Of a stretch of DNA of 64,000 nucleotides, positions 7,772 to 16,716 are shown one piece after another. Location: positions 1 to 64,000 of the forward strand of contig NVWL01000011.1 of the NCBI GenBank assembly GCA_002733645.1, read 5' to 3'. The translations under genes and the position numbers were made by a program. The DNA comes from Oceanobacter sp. (GTDB lineage Bacteria > Pseudomonadota > Gammaproteobacteria > Pseudomonadales > Oceanobacteraceae). Under the pieces are notes generated by a model that worked only from the letters and a program-made list of their open reading frames with translations, searched no databases and was not told the DNA's origin. Within the stretch, counting starts at the first letter, position 1; each line of letters begins with the position of its first letter.

Positions 7772-8553
7772 GGTACACGCTCAACACTCACCTCCATGTT
7801 TAATAAATTCACCGGATTACCAAACTGACTATATATAGCGACATCGGCAGCGTCTCGCCCAAAAGCAATGGCAACACGTCCGCCTTCTAAGTTCGTCTGA
7901 GTTGGGTCAAAGGTGTACCAACGATTGCCAACATACGCTTCAAACCACGCATGTAAATCCATCGGCTCTAACCCCTCTAAATAGCCAACCACCATACGCG
8001 CAGGAATCGACAGCGCACGGCAACACGCAATGCCTAAATGGGCCAAATCTCGACACACACCATAACCTTGCTCATTCACTTCAGATGCACTAATAACCTG
8101 CTGCCCCTGCCCTGGTCTATATTCAACCGCCGAGCGGATATACTCTACAATCGCTGCACACTGATCATAGCCAAGCGTCTGATCCATAGTCATTGACGCG
8201 GCCATATCAAAAAAACGATCCGAGTCGCAGTAACGGCTTGGCAATAAAAAAGGAAGCGTCTCATCCGGCAATTGTTGAACCTCAACAAAAGGAGCACCTG
8301 GGGCAACATCGGAAAAATCAGCGGTTTCGATTGCGACAGAAGTATGAACAGAAAAGAAGCCAGTCGGTGCAATAAGGCGCTGACACAAATTACCAAATGA
8401 ATCGGTAAACTCAACCGCTGGCACACTAGGAGATAGCATATACTCTTCTTTGGCTATCCACTGTTGCGTACCACTACGAGGCCGCAGCATCATCACAAAG
8501 GGCGTAGGCGCTGGAATTTGAAATTCAAGAGTACACGAGGCGTTTAACCACAT
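7759..8553 (-). CDS. transglutaminase-like (papain-fold) domain protein
   Basis: A cytosolic protein of about 264 residues. The N-terminal half is a beta-rich region of the bacterial transglutaminase N-terminal type. The C-terminal half is the catalytic core with [22 protein letters not shown] (Cys about 167), [11 protein letters not shown] (His about 201) and YTFDPTQ (Asp about 216), a complete Cys-His-Asp triad. The frame is open to a TTG at 8568, but the ATG at 8553 has a GGAG nine bases upstream and is preferred. Such proteins are usually predicted proteases or amidases; the substrate is unknown. Confidence 0.85.
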   Translation of the reverse strand: MWLNASCTLEFQIPAPTPFVMMLRPRSGTQQWIAKEEYMLSPSVPAVEFTDSFGNLCQRLIAPTGFFSVHTSVAIETADFSDVAPGAPFVEVQQLPDETLPFLLPSRYCDSDRFFDMAASMTMDQTLGYDQCAAIVEYIRSAVEYRPGQGQQVISASEVNEQGYGVCRDLAHLGIACCRALSIPARMVVGYLEGLEPMDLHAWFEAYVGNRWYTFDPTQTNLEGGRVAIAFGRDAADVAIYSQFGNPVNLLNMEVSVERVPSPN

Positions 8554-8689
8554 TGATTGATACTCCAAAGGTAACGATATTGATGGTATTTCCCAGATAA
8601 ATACACTGGCACGTACACGATTTCTACAATAACAACAATAAAGAATTATTATCTAAATTTTACAGTATCAGAGTGTTTGTCAGCAGTGC

Positions 8690-9847
8690 CTAGCACACCA
8701 CTGGGTTAATATAGTCGTGTGGATAACTCAGATGACGATGCTGAAACGATAAAATGGCAGGGTTTTTAATCACCCCATCTTCAATATTAATCGCATGACG
8801 AATAGTCTCATTTTTTTGCCAGCCATCCCGCCCACCTAAAACTGTCGACAAATACACTATCAATGCCGCCGAAATTGATCTTGTAGCACTCTCCCATAGA
8901 TAACTTGGCGTATGATCAACAGCATAATAATCAATGGATTTGTACTGAAACATCGGTTGTTGAAATGTTGTTGGTTTAGCAAAGAAAAAACCCATACCTT
9001 CATCGCAACTAACATCCACAATCAAACTATTAGGTTTAAGGCAGTCACTCTCAGCTTCTGTCACAAAGTCGATCGGATGCTCCGTATCTTGAAAAGTTCC
9101 ATTAATGATGATGTCTGATTCATTAATCAGCTCAGTCAACGGCCTTGTCGTACCATCATGCTCGACCACCACCATCCGCGTTTCATCGTCCCTACCAGCT
9201 CGCACTCGAACATAATTACAATCGAGCACCTCTTCACGAACCTCATGATCAGGACGTTGAATACAAATCGTAATATCGCGAAAACCATGCGCTTTAAGCG
9301 CATAAATAGCACCACGACTAACGGCACCAAAACCTAAAATAATCGTCTTTCTCTGATTACCGTAATGCCCATCAATGCCCTTTAGTTGCAACGCATGCAA
9401 TACAGCACAATAACCTGCCATTTCGTTATTTTTGTAAAACGTATGACGCCCAACTTGACCCGTAGGAGACCAAACAAACATGTCCTCAAACGCAATCAAA
9501 GTTTGCTTTCGATCAAGGGCCGCCTGAGTAATTTCGCTTTGCTGCACACAATGGACGTACCCCCAAAGAGTGCCGCCCTCCCGTAGCTCCTGCAAATCAG
9601 CTAACACTGGCTTATTAATAATAACCTTACCAATATCGGCAAGTATTTGGTGACGTGTAGCAATACCGCCAGACAATGCGGCAATTTCTCCGTCTTCAAT
9701 ACCAAACGGTGTGCCATAGCCTTCCTCAAAGACTAACTGCTTACGCAATGCTTCAGGAATACGTTGCAAGTGACCGGGGTGAATAGGCAGTCGTCGTTCA
9801 TCTATTTTTTTAGAAGTCCCAATGACTCCCATAACTGATGAGTTCAT
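8690..9847 (-). CDS. alanine dehydrogenase/PNT-like enzyme, N5-(carboxyethyl)ornithine synthase type
   Basis: A protein of about 385 residues with the N-terminal AlaDH/PNT domain (MGVIGTSKKIDERRLPIHP) and an NAD-binding Rossmann domain (IILGFGAVSRGAIYALKAHG). Later blocks are DIIINGTFQD and the conserved VDVSCDEGMGF. This layout matches proteins annotated as N5-(carboxyethyl)ornithine synthase, which reductively couple an amino acid with pyruvate, rather than true alanine dehydrogenases. The exact substrate is inferred. The frame is open to 9913, but the ATG at 9847 has AAGGAAC at the right spacing, so the shorter form is chosen. Confidence 0.75.
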   Translation of the reverse strand: MNSSVMGVIGTSKKIDERRLPIHPGHLQRIPEALRKQLVFEEGYGTPFGIEDGEIAALSGGIATRHQILADIGKVIINKPVLADLQELREGGTLWGYVHCVQQSEITQAALDRKQTLIAFEDMFVWSPTGQVGRHTFYKNNEMAGYCAVLHALQLKGIDGHYGNQRKTIILGFGAVSRGAIYALKAHGFRDITICIQRPDHEVREEVLDCNYVRVRAGRDDETRMVVVEHDGTTRPLTELINESDIIINGTFQDTEHPIDFVTEAESDCLKPNSLIVDVSCDEGMGFFFAKPTTFQQPMFQYKSIDYYAVDHTPSYLWESATRSISAALIVYLSTVLGGRDGWQKNETIRHAINIEDGVIKNPAILSFQHRHLSYPHDYINPVVC

Positions 9848-9932
9848 ATCAGTGTTCCTTGTTACTAAAATATTAATAGGAAGACTGCATGAACGAATTA
9901 TTAGTTTCGCCAATAGGCCGGATTACTGGTGA

Positions 9933-10085
9933 TCAACTCGGTTGCAGTATTTCAAGTAACCGAGGATGGTAAGCACGGCAGAATTGTTGCCAGATACTTT
10001 TTTGAATTTTGCCCGCGTAATAAGTGCGTGCGATTCTTTTGGAGGGCCAATCACAGTAGCACGACCATCGGTTAACTACCACCAC
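9933..10085 (-). CDS. possible 50-residue ORF coupled to the AlkC gene
   Basis: A GTG lies 6 bp after the TGA of the AlkC-like gene and opens a 50-codon frame ending in PRLLEILQPS. The composition (Trp, Cys, Tyr and aromatic-basic stretches such as DWPSKRIARTYYAGK) looks more like protein than random sequence. Another frame across the same DNA is also open, however, and no family is recognised. It could be a real small gene, a C-terminal remnant of a lost gene, or chance. Confidence 0.3.
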   Translation of the reverse strand: MVVVNRWSCYCDWPSKRIARTYYAGKIQKSIWQQFCRAYHPRLLEILQPS

Positions 10086-10091
10086 GGGCTG

Positions 10092-11225
10092 TCATGGCAT
10101 AACCAGCTCGAAACTAGCCTCGCCAAATGACTGGCCATTAATCATTACCTCAACTCGATGCTCACCAGGGTAGTACTTGCGGGTGGTGATTTTTTTAATC
10201 GCGTGCTTTTTGGTAAGTTCTAATGGTGTATTAGGCAATAAGTGAGCGACTTTCCACTTAAAAACTTTGGGCGATGTCTTGCCGTTCGCCTTTTGATGAT
10301 GAATAACGTAATCAATAATCAGAGCTTGTTTCTGTTTCGAGCTAGATTCTAACGACAACGAAACTTCTAAGTTTTCACCAAACACCACCGTTGGTGTCGT
10401 CAGTTCGACGTTCGCCTCACGAATCAAAGGCGGCCTATAACCAAACACAGCCAATGTTTTTTGATGACCATCTTTAATCAGTGTTCGGCATGCATGACGA
10501 ACAAGACGTTCTCGATGTTTACTCACCCCTTTATGATTCTCACCTTGCATCCAACGCTCAGCAATACCAGCAACACGCTCCGGATGATCCTTAGCAATAT
10601 CATTCAAGTTATTAGCCACAGAGCGACGTACGTATTCCGACTCATCGTCTTTAAGTAGCTCCAGCAACTCAATTACTGGGGTTGGATCATCCACAAACCT
10701 CTGCAAACGCATTCCCCACGGTAGACGTGGGCGTGTTCCTTCAGAGACTAAACGTCGTACATTATGATCGTCATCAGTGGCCCACTGTTTTAACAGCGCG
10801 AGAGTTTCTTTGGGTTGCTCCAAAATAAAAAAACGAATACCAAATTCTGATGACATTAATTTGGTCATGGCTTTTAAAAGCGTCATGGATGATTTGAAGT
10901 GTTTTTTGCTTTTACCCTGTAAACCAACGTAATAAGTGAGCGCAATAACCGGCCAACCAGAAATACCATTCGGGTGATCAGCATCATCTGACGAATTCAG
11001 ACTCGCCAACACAACAGCCGCTGCCTGCTCAAAATCATCCGGCAGGTGTTTGACCATAGTCTCAACAATGCGATCCGTTCGTTGTTTTAATTCCAGTGCT
11101 TCTAAGTTATTCGTGGCATCTGCGACAAACGCTGTTTTATCGAAGCTTGAACAATGCGGTGCAAAGTACTCCGCCATGCCTTCTATAACACTTTTATTCA
11201 GTAAGTTTTTAAACGGCTCCGGCAT
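10092..11225 (-). CDS. AlkC-type DNA alkylation repair glycosylase (HEAT-like repeats plus Ig-like tail)
   Basis: A 377-residue cytoplasmic protein. Residues 1-260 or so form ALR/HEAT-like helical repeats of the AlkC/AlkD superfamily, with the AlkC-like block VSEGTRPRLPWGMRLQ and repeat helices such as EYVRRSVANNLNDIAKDHP. Residues from about 275 on are beta-rich (VVFGENLEVSLSLESS, YYPGEHRVEVMINGQ), matching the extra C-terminal Ig-like domain that distinguishes AlkC from AlkD. Known members excise N3- and N7-alkyl purines from DNA. The start ATG follows AGAGAGACC. It is co-directional with a 96-residue hypothetical protein in a different unit. Confidence 0.82.
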   Translation of the reverse strand: MPEPFKNLLNKSVIEGMAEYFAPHCSSFDKTAFVADATNNLEALELKQRTDRIVETMVKHLPDDFEQAAAVVLASLNSSDDADHPNGISGWPVIALTYYVGLQGKSKKHFKSSMTLLKAMTKLMSSEFGIRFFILEQPKETLALLKQWATDDDHNVRRLVSEGTRPRLPWGMRLQRFVDDPTPVIELLELLKDDESEYVRRSVANNLNDIAKDHPERVAGIAERWMQGENHKGVSKHRERLVRHACRTLIKDGHQKTLAVFGYRPPLIREANVELTTPTVVFGENLEVSLSLESSSKQKQALIIDYVIHHQKANGKTSPKVFKWKVAHLLPNTPLELTKKHAIKKITTRKYYPGEHRVEVMINGQSFGEASFELVMP

Positions 11226-11266
11226 AAGGTCTCTCTCTGGTTAAAACCAACCAAACTATTATCAAT

Positions 11267-11557
11267 TTAGGTATTACTAAAAAGTACGACGCCCTCCGTT
11301 TGCAATACTGTTTTCGCATCCGCACGCTCAATGACTTTTAAAATCGTGGTTTGAATCGTCTCATCCAAGCGTACATCCGTTTTGCTACAAAACTTTTGTT
11401 CTTGCACCGCATCACCCTCTTCGGCCACATAGCCAACCACGACCTCAGTGGCTAACTCTTCCGATTCACCAAAATAAGCGATCGAAATCTGCGGATAGCC
11501 CTGAAAGCCTTTTTTAACGCGCTTGGCGATGCGTTTTGTTGATTTATCTAAATTCAT
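11267..11557 (-). CDS. small conserved-looking hypothetical protein
   Basis: A 96-residue soluble protein with a basic N-terminal helix (KSTKRIAKRVKKG) followed by beta-rich sequence (QISIAYFGESEE, EVVVGYVAEEGDAV) and a helical, acidic end. I do not recognise the family. No clear Shine-Dalgarno precedes the ATG. It lies upstream of the AlkC-like gene on the same strand with a 41-bp gap and may share its transcript. Confidence 0.6.
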   Translation of the reverse strand: MNLDKSTKRIAKRVKKGFQGYPQISIAYFGESEELATEVVVGYVAEEGDAVQEQKFCSKTDVRLDETIQTTILKVIERADAKTVLQTEGVVLFSNT

Positions 11558-11650
11558 GGAAGGAAGAGCTCTGCATAGGCATGTGATGCATCAGCATGCC
11601 TGATTGTTTGGTGGGGTCAATACCTGCCCCACCCAGAACTCAAAACGAAA

Positions 11651-12619
11651 TTACTTTTTACTGACCAGCCAATGCTGATGAAGAAATTGTGCCGAGGTTA
11701 ATAACGAAATATCAGCGTCCGCGAGCAAACCTGCGTGCAACTGAAATACATGCCACCGCTGAGGGTAAACCTGTAAGCGCGCAAGAGTTCCTGCTTGATT
11801 CAAGGCCGCACAGACTCGATGGCTATCGTTGAGTAATATTTCATCACTCCCCACGTGAATCAATACCGGAGGCAGCCCGGTTAAGTCACCATAAATAGGT
11901 GAGCATTCAGGGGCTTTAGTATTCTTATCTGCATAAACATCAGCGGCATATGCCAACCAAGCTTTACTGAGCATCGCCTCTTGATCTGTATCGTTTAGCT
12001 CACTCAGGGTTAAATCAACCCAAGGTGAATACAAAACAACACTGCTAGGCAGAGGAATTTCGGTCGCTTTTAACGTCTGCAAGGTGGCTAATGCCAACCC
12101 ACCACCGGCAGAATCGCCCGCAAAGCTCAGCTGCTCTGGTGGCACACCTTGTTCGAGTAACGCCTTATACACTGCAACAACGTCGTTGATAGCCGCCGGA
12201 CATGCAAACTCAGGAGCCAAACGATAATCGGGCACCACGACATGTGCATCCGCGAACTTAGCTAAATACGATGTCAGCGCTTTATGGCTATCTGGGTTAC
12301 CGGCAACATAAGCACCGCCGTGCAAATACAACACAGTGCCTGCAAAGCCTGCTTCACTGCTTTTTTCACTAAGGACTTGTGGCTGATAATGTCGGCAGCG
12401 AACACCCGCTAGAGCATCATCATAGCTATCCACATTACGAGCCTTCAAAGTGGTGCTCGCCACCATGCCCATCCAGCGACGCTGAAATCCAACACTAAAC
12501 CGCGGATGCAAAACCGGCTTAAGCAGTATCGTTAGTGCGAACCTAAGCACAGAGCCCAGTATTTTCTGAATGAGAGACGCCCTCTGACGCACACGATCAG
12601 CGAACAATGTCATAATCAT
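11651..12619 (-). CDS. alpha/beta hydrolase, hormone-sensitive lipase (HSL) family esterase
   Basis: A 322-residue carboxylesterase of the HSL/bacterial family IV type. The oxyanion motif is YLHGGAYVAGNP, the nucleophile elbow is FAGDSAGGGLA (GDSAG), and the later acid and base are in SDEILLNDSH and QRWHVFQLH. Its start codon overlaps the end of the upstream monooxygenase gene by 23 bp, indicating translational coupling. Monooxygenase plus esterase is the classic pair for Baeyer-Villiger oxidation of a ketone followed by hydrolysis of the ester or lactone. The natural substrate is not known. Confidence 0.88.
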   Translation of the reverse strand: MIMTLFADRVRQRASLIQKILGSVLRFALTILLKPVLHPRFSVGFQRRWMGMVASTTLKARNVDSYDDALAGVRCRHYQPQVLSEKSSEAGFAGTVLYLHGGAYVAGNPDSHKALTSYLAKFADAHVVVPDYRLAPEFACPAAINDVVAVYKALLEQGVPPEQLSFAGDSAGGGLALATLQTLKATEIPLPSSVVLYSPWVDLTLSELNDTDQEAMLSKAWLAYAADVYADKNTKAPECSPIYGDLTGLPPVLIHVGSDEILLNDSHRVCAALNQAGTLARLQVYPQRWHVFQLHAGLLADADISLLTSAQFLHQHWLVSKK

Positions 12620-14057
12620 TTAGATCCAGTTTTTCCGTCTGACGACGATAATTAAACGTAAAGCCCGGCCAGTTATTGGTATTTTTACCGCTCTCTGTTT
12701 TGTACCAGCTATGACAACCCTTGTTCCAAACCGTGTCACTGATCTTGCTCTGTACTCTGTCGTTAAAGTTTGTCTGCACTAAACTACGCACTTCGAGCGA
12801 ACGTAACTGCTGAGAATCTATTGCCGCAATGCATTGCTGCACATAATGAATTTGGCTTTCCAGCATGTAGATAATAGAGTTGTGGCCTAAATTCGTATTC
12901 GGGCCATAGAGCATAAATAGATTAGGAAACCCGTTAACACTGATACCTAAATAGGCTTCCGCTCCGTCCTTCCACGCATCATTTAATGCAATGCCATCAC
13001 GCCCAGTAATCGTCATTGGCGTTAAAAAATCGGTGGCTTGGAAACCCGTACCATAAATAATCACATCGACGTCATGATGCTGACCTTCGCTATCAACCAC
13101 TCCAGTCGCAGTGACTTCACTAATACCCTGATTAATGACTTCAACATGATCTTGCGCTAGCGCCGGGTAATAATCGTTAGACATTAAAATACGCTTACAG
13201 CCAATCGGATAATCTGGCGTCAATTTTTCACGTAGTTCAGGGTCTTTAATGAATTTTTTAAGTTGTTGCTTAAACTGCCACTCAAACAAGGTCATGGCTT
13301 TTTGCAATGACGTAAAACCAAGTACCCGTGCTTCGTTAGCAATATAAATTTTGAGGCGATCTAACGTTTGAGTGATCGGGAATCTTTTTAACATGCGGTG
13401 CTCACGCTCGGTATAAGCCCGATCAGGCTTAGCCAATACATGCGCCGCAGAACGCTGGAACAACATGACTTTGCCAGCGACTTTAGCAACCTCAGGCACA
13501 AACTGTATCGCACTGGCACCCGTACCAATCACCGCGACCGTTTTGCCCTTAAGGTCAACAGAATGATCCCAGCGCGCACTGTGGAAGTGAGCCCCTTTAA
13601 AAGCATCAATGCCCGGCATTTTAGGATAAGCGGGTTGATTTAACTGACCTGTAGCAGTAATTAATATGCGAGCAAAAATGGTTTCATCGTTGGTTAGGGT
13701 AATTTTCCAAGCACCCTGTGCTTCATCAAAACTAGCCTTGGCCACTTCGGTATTAAATCGCATATGACGGTAGACATCATACTTACGCGCGCAATGTTGC
13801 TGATACGCAAAAATCTCGCTTTGCGGAGCAAAGCGGCGACTCCACGGATAATGGCATTCAAATGAAAACGAATATAAATGCGACGGCACATCACAAGCGG
13901 CACCGGGATATGTATTGTCGCGCCAGCAGCCACCAACATCACTGCCTTTTTCGATAATAACAATATCATCTTGCCCCTGAGCCTTAAGCCTTATGGCCAT
14001 ACCAAGGCCACCAAACCCCGCGCCAATAATCACCACACTATGGATTGCAGCCATCAA
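12597..14057 (-). CDS. flavin-dependent Baeyer-Villiger-type monooxygenase
   Basis: A 486-residue FAD/NADPH monooxygenase. It begins with the FAD-binding GAGFGGLGMAIRL (GxGxxG) and has a second dinucleotide motif, VIGTGASAIQFVP, for NADPH. The sequence FKGAHFHSARWDHS matches the Baeyer-Villiger fingerprint FxGxxxHxxxW. The length is typical for the group that includes cyclohexanone and 4-hydroxyacetophenone monooxygenases. It is the first gene of a two-gene unit with the HSL esterase. A divergent AraC-type regulator 99 bp upstream probably controls the pair. The start is uncertain by one codon (ATGATG). Confidence 0.9.
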   Translation of the reverse strand: MMAAIHSVVIIGAGFGGLGMAIRLKAQGQDDIVIIEKGSDVGGCWRDNTYPGAACDVPSHLYSFSFECHYPWSRRFAPQSEIFAYQQHCARKYDVYRHMRFNTEVAKASFDEAQGAWKITLTNDETIFARILITATGQLNQPAYPKMPGIDAFKGAHFHSARWDHSVDLKGKTVAVIGTGASAIQFVPEVAKVAGKVMLFQRSAAHVLAKPDRAYTEREHRMLKRFPITQTLDRLKIYIANEARVLGFTSLQKAMTLFEWQFKQQLKKFIKDPELREKLTPDYPIGCKRILMSNDYYPALAQDHVEVINQGISEVTATGVVDSEGQHHDVDVIIYGTGFQATDFLTPMTITGRDGIALNDAWKDGAEAYLGISVNGFPNLFMLYGPNTNLGHNSIIYMLESQIHYVQQCIAAIDSQQLRSLEVRSLVQTNFNDRVQSKISDTVWNKGCHSWYKTESGKNTNNWPGFTFNYRRQTEKLDLNDYDIVR

Positions 14058-14156
14058 AGAATCCTTATTATTGTATTAGCCTTCTACTCTACAGAGAGCT
14101 AAGCCTCCTTTTTATGGTATCTTGGGACTTAATTATTGTGATTTTCGGACAAACGT

Positions 14157-15236
14157 ATGGCCGTCAGACGCAGCATTACCAGCGTACGATTACAGACCTC
14201 ATTTGGCATTGAACATGGCGTCAGTGTGGCGGAATGCTTATCTGGTACCGGCATCACCGAAGCCATGCTGCATCAGACCGATGCCACAATCACCGCCGAT
14301 CAAGAACTCGCCATGGTGCACAACCTGTGCAATGCATTGGTGAACACAACCGAAAGCTCTTCAGGCAACAAGTCAGACAACAAGTCAGAAAACAAGTCAG
14401 AAAACAAGTCAGAAAACACATTAGCCGAACTCGGACTGGCGATGGGCCAACGCTATCATTTAAGCAGCTACGGCGTATGGGGCTTTGCGCTACTCAGTAG
14501 CCCGACCTTTCAACAAGCCGTAGACCTAGGATTACGCTACCTAGACCTGACGTTTGCATTTCTTGAGATGCGCCTCGAAAACCACGATAACAACGCAATA
14601 CTTGTACTGGACGACAGTAAAATTCCCGAACCCGTTCGCCATTACCTATTAGCAAGAGATGCCTCCGCATTAATGATGATTCAAGAAGAACTCTTTGCTA
14701 ACCGCATTCCTTTTTCATCATTAAAGCTTCGCTTGCCCAGTCAAAACACAGCACCCTTTGAAAAAATATTCGGCTTAACACCCAGCTTTGATCAAACCGT
14801 GAACCAAGCTCAATTCAGCGCTGGCTTACTGGCCATGCCACTGCCTCAAGCCAACCCAATCACGGCACAAATGTGTGAACAACAATGCCAGCAATTATTA
14901 GCTCAACGATATCAACAAGGCCGTATTGCCGTGAAAGTACGCCAACAACTACTGCAGCATGTTGGGCATTTTCCGAATATGGAATTACTGGCAGAAAACA
15001 TGGCCATTACCAGCCGCACACTGCGCCGTCAGCTGCAGAATGAAGGTACAAGTTATAGAGAATTACTTGATGAGGTACGCCAAATGCTCGCCGAGCAATG
15101 GTTAACGCTGGAAGGATTAAACCAAGAGCAAATAAGCGAGCGCTTAGGTTACTCGGAAGTGTCTAACTTTAGCCACGCCTTCAAACGCTGGACCGGAAAA
15201 ACCCCGGCCCAATTTCGAAATAACGTGCGGGAGTAA
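14157..15236 (+). CDS. AraC-family transcriptional regulator
   Basis: A 359-residue regulator. The N-terminal 240 residues or so are the arabinose-binding-like domain of OruR/ArgR-type AraC members. The C-terminal 100 residues hold two helix-turn-helix motifs (LAENMAITSRTLRRQL and ISERLGYSEVSNFSHAFKRW) and the family end GKTPAQFR. Residues about 71-87 are an inserted run of NKSDNKSENKSE repeats encoded by four 12-bp units. Its divergent position relative to the monooxygenase-esterase pair suggests it activates them. There is no strong ribosome site, so the start is less certain. Confidence 0.9.
   Translation: MAVRRSITSVRLQTSFGIEHGVSVAECLSGTGITEAMLHQTDATITADQELAMVHNLCNALVNTTESSSGNKSDNKSENKSENKSENTLAELGLAMGQRYHLSSYGVWGFALLSSPTFQQAVDLGLRYLDLTFAFLEMRLENHDNNAILVLDDSKIPEPVRHYLLARDASALMMIQEELFANRIPFSSLKLRLPSQNTAPFEKIFGLTPSFDQTVNQAQFSAGLLAMPLPQANPITAQMCEQQCQQLLAQRYQQGRIAVKVRQQLLQHVGHFPNMELLAENMAITSRTLRRQLQNEGTSYRELLDEVRQMLAEQWLTLEGLNQEQISERLGYSEVSNFSHAFKRWTGKTPAQFRNNVRE
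14367..14414. repeat. four in-frame 12-bp tandem repeats inside the AraC gene
   Basis: The units are AACAAGTCAGAC once and AACAAGTCAGAA three times, with no interruptions. They encode Asn-Lys-Ser-Asp/Glu. Copy-number change would keep the reading frame and only alter the length of a hydrophilic loop in the sensor domain. Confidence 0.95.
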
Positions 15237-15251
15237 CGCTATTTATTATTC

Positions 15252-16040
15252 TCACATCCCCGGAATCGCGATCAATACCGGCTGCTGACGATAAAACTGA
15301 CACAACAACCGATACACCTCTGGCATATGCTCTTTCATCGTTTCTGGGGCTTCAAAAAAGGTTTCACTGCACACTGCAAAGAACTCCGCCGGATTTGTCA
15401 GGCCATAGTCGTTAAGCGGTAACGGGCGATGATGTTTATAGTCTTCTTGCAAACGCTCCCACGCTGCTGAAAAAATCATATGCCACTCGCCCGTGCGCAT
15501 ATCAGGATGCATCGGTGGTGCGCAGTTAGCGCCGTCACGCAACATATCCAACTTATGTGCTAACTCATGAATCACCACATTGCTGGCTTGGCCATTGCGA
15601 GCATGTTCGCCGCTCTCAAGCACCGCTTGCCACGAAATAACCACCGGCCCACGATGCCAAGCCTCACCGCTCAAAGTTGGCCCACGAGAATGCACCACAC
15701 CGTCCTCGGTGTGATAAGGCCGATTAGGAACAAAATCATCTTCGTAAACAATCATCGTCAACCAAGCGTCATACCAATCTAAACCGAGATTCAGCACAGG
15801 CACACACGCCATGGTCGCGATTTTAAGTACCATCTCACTGGTTAACTCAAAATCGCCACCGGGAGAAAAACCCTTACGGGCAAGAAACCGAAACGACATT
15901 TCACGCAAGGCATCACGCTCAGCACCTTTATATCTTTCAGCGACAGGCCAATCAGCTATCGCAGCTTCCCATTGCGCAGCGGTAAAACCCATTTCCTTGA
16001 TACGGCGGTTTTCGCGCCAAAGGCGGAATCGTTTGAACAT
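15252..16040 (-). CDS. mtfA: MtfA zinc peptidase (Mlc titration factor A)
   Basis: A 262-residue cytosolic zinc peptidase of the MtfA family. The motif VIHELAHKLDM (residues 157-167, HELAH zinc ligands) is followed by the family blocks MHPDMRTGEWHMIF and NPAEFFAVCSETFFE, the latter with the third ligand Glu. In E. coli MtfA binds the glucose repressor Mlc and so links to sugar PTS control; many genomes have MtfA without Mlc. The length matches the E. coli protein. It is convergent with the AraC gene (15 bp between stops). Confidence 0.92.
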   Translation of the reverse strand: MFKRFRLWRENRRIKEMGFTAAQWEAAIADWPVAERYKGAERDALREMSFRFLARKGFSPGGDFELTSEMVLKIATMACVPVLNLGLDWYDAWLTMIVYEDDFVPNRPYHTEDGVVHSRGPTLSGEAWHRGPVVISWQAVLESGEHARNGQASNVVIHELAHKLDMLRDGANCAPPMHPDMRTGEWHMIFSAAWERLQEDYKHHRPLPLNDYGLTNPAEFFAVCSETFFEAPETMKEHMPEVYRLLCQFYRQQPVLIAIPGM

Positions 16041-16138
16041 GGTGAGAGTATGCGACCTAATTACTTTTTTAGAAATATACTGTCTGTAACTTAAAAGTTC
16101 ACTCTAAAAACCTTTTATTTCACCTTTTAAAGATACAA

Positions 16139-16624
16139 CTACAGCAACTGACTCAGCTCTGATTGGCGTGCGACATCATTCAGACCAATATCACTAACGC
16201 CGGTTCTTTCTTTCAATCGTTCAACAATTATTTGCTCAATGTCCAACTGTTCTTCCGGAGGCAGCTGTTCAAATTCTTCCTCCGTTAGCCCCAGCTCTTT
16301 TAACACCGCTACACGCATTTTTTCTGCATCGCTTTTGGCCATATAGTCGCGAAATTCTTGTACGGCATTGTTTTGCTCCACTGCCGCAGATTCAGAGGAT
16401 TCGGTTACTGAAGATTCAGTTGCTGCACTCGCCTGCGGCACATATGCAGCGGAAGGAGATGTTGCCATTGATTGTGTTGCAATAGCTTCCGTTGTTGATG
16501 AATGCATCGACTGCTCATTGTGTAACAAATCAGCAAACGCGGCATTTCCAGATCTTTCCTGCTTCGGGGTCAGACTGTTATTAACGGCGGATAACGCCTC
16601 TGTACGATTGATATTCATAGTCAT
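16139..16624 (-). CDS. hypothetical protein with Ser/Ala-rich N-terminus
   Basis: A 161-residue soluble protein. Residues 1-90 are low in complexity and rich in Ser, Ala and Thr, so probably disordered. The C-terminal part (FRDYMAKSDAEKMRVAVLKE, then GLTEEEFEQLPPEEQ) is a compact helical domain that recurs in short gammaproteobacterial hypothetical proteins. An AAAGGAGGATGACT precedes the ATG, a very strong ribosome site. There is no signal peptide and no function is known. Confidence 0.75.
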   Translation of the reverse strand: MTMNINRTEALSAVNNSLTPKQERSGNAAFADLLHNEQSMHSSTTEAIATQSMATSPSAAYVPQASAATESSVTESSESAAVEQNNAVQEFRDYMAKSDAEKMRVAVLKELGLTEEEFEQLPPEEQLDIEQIIVERLKERTGVSDIGLNDVARQSELSQLL

Positions 16625-16716
16625 CCTCCTTTTCTAATATTCTTTTAGAAGGCAGGATATATGCCAGCCCCTGAGCGCCGTTATTTGACCGGAAGAGAAT
16701 AAATCATGCCCGTTTT

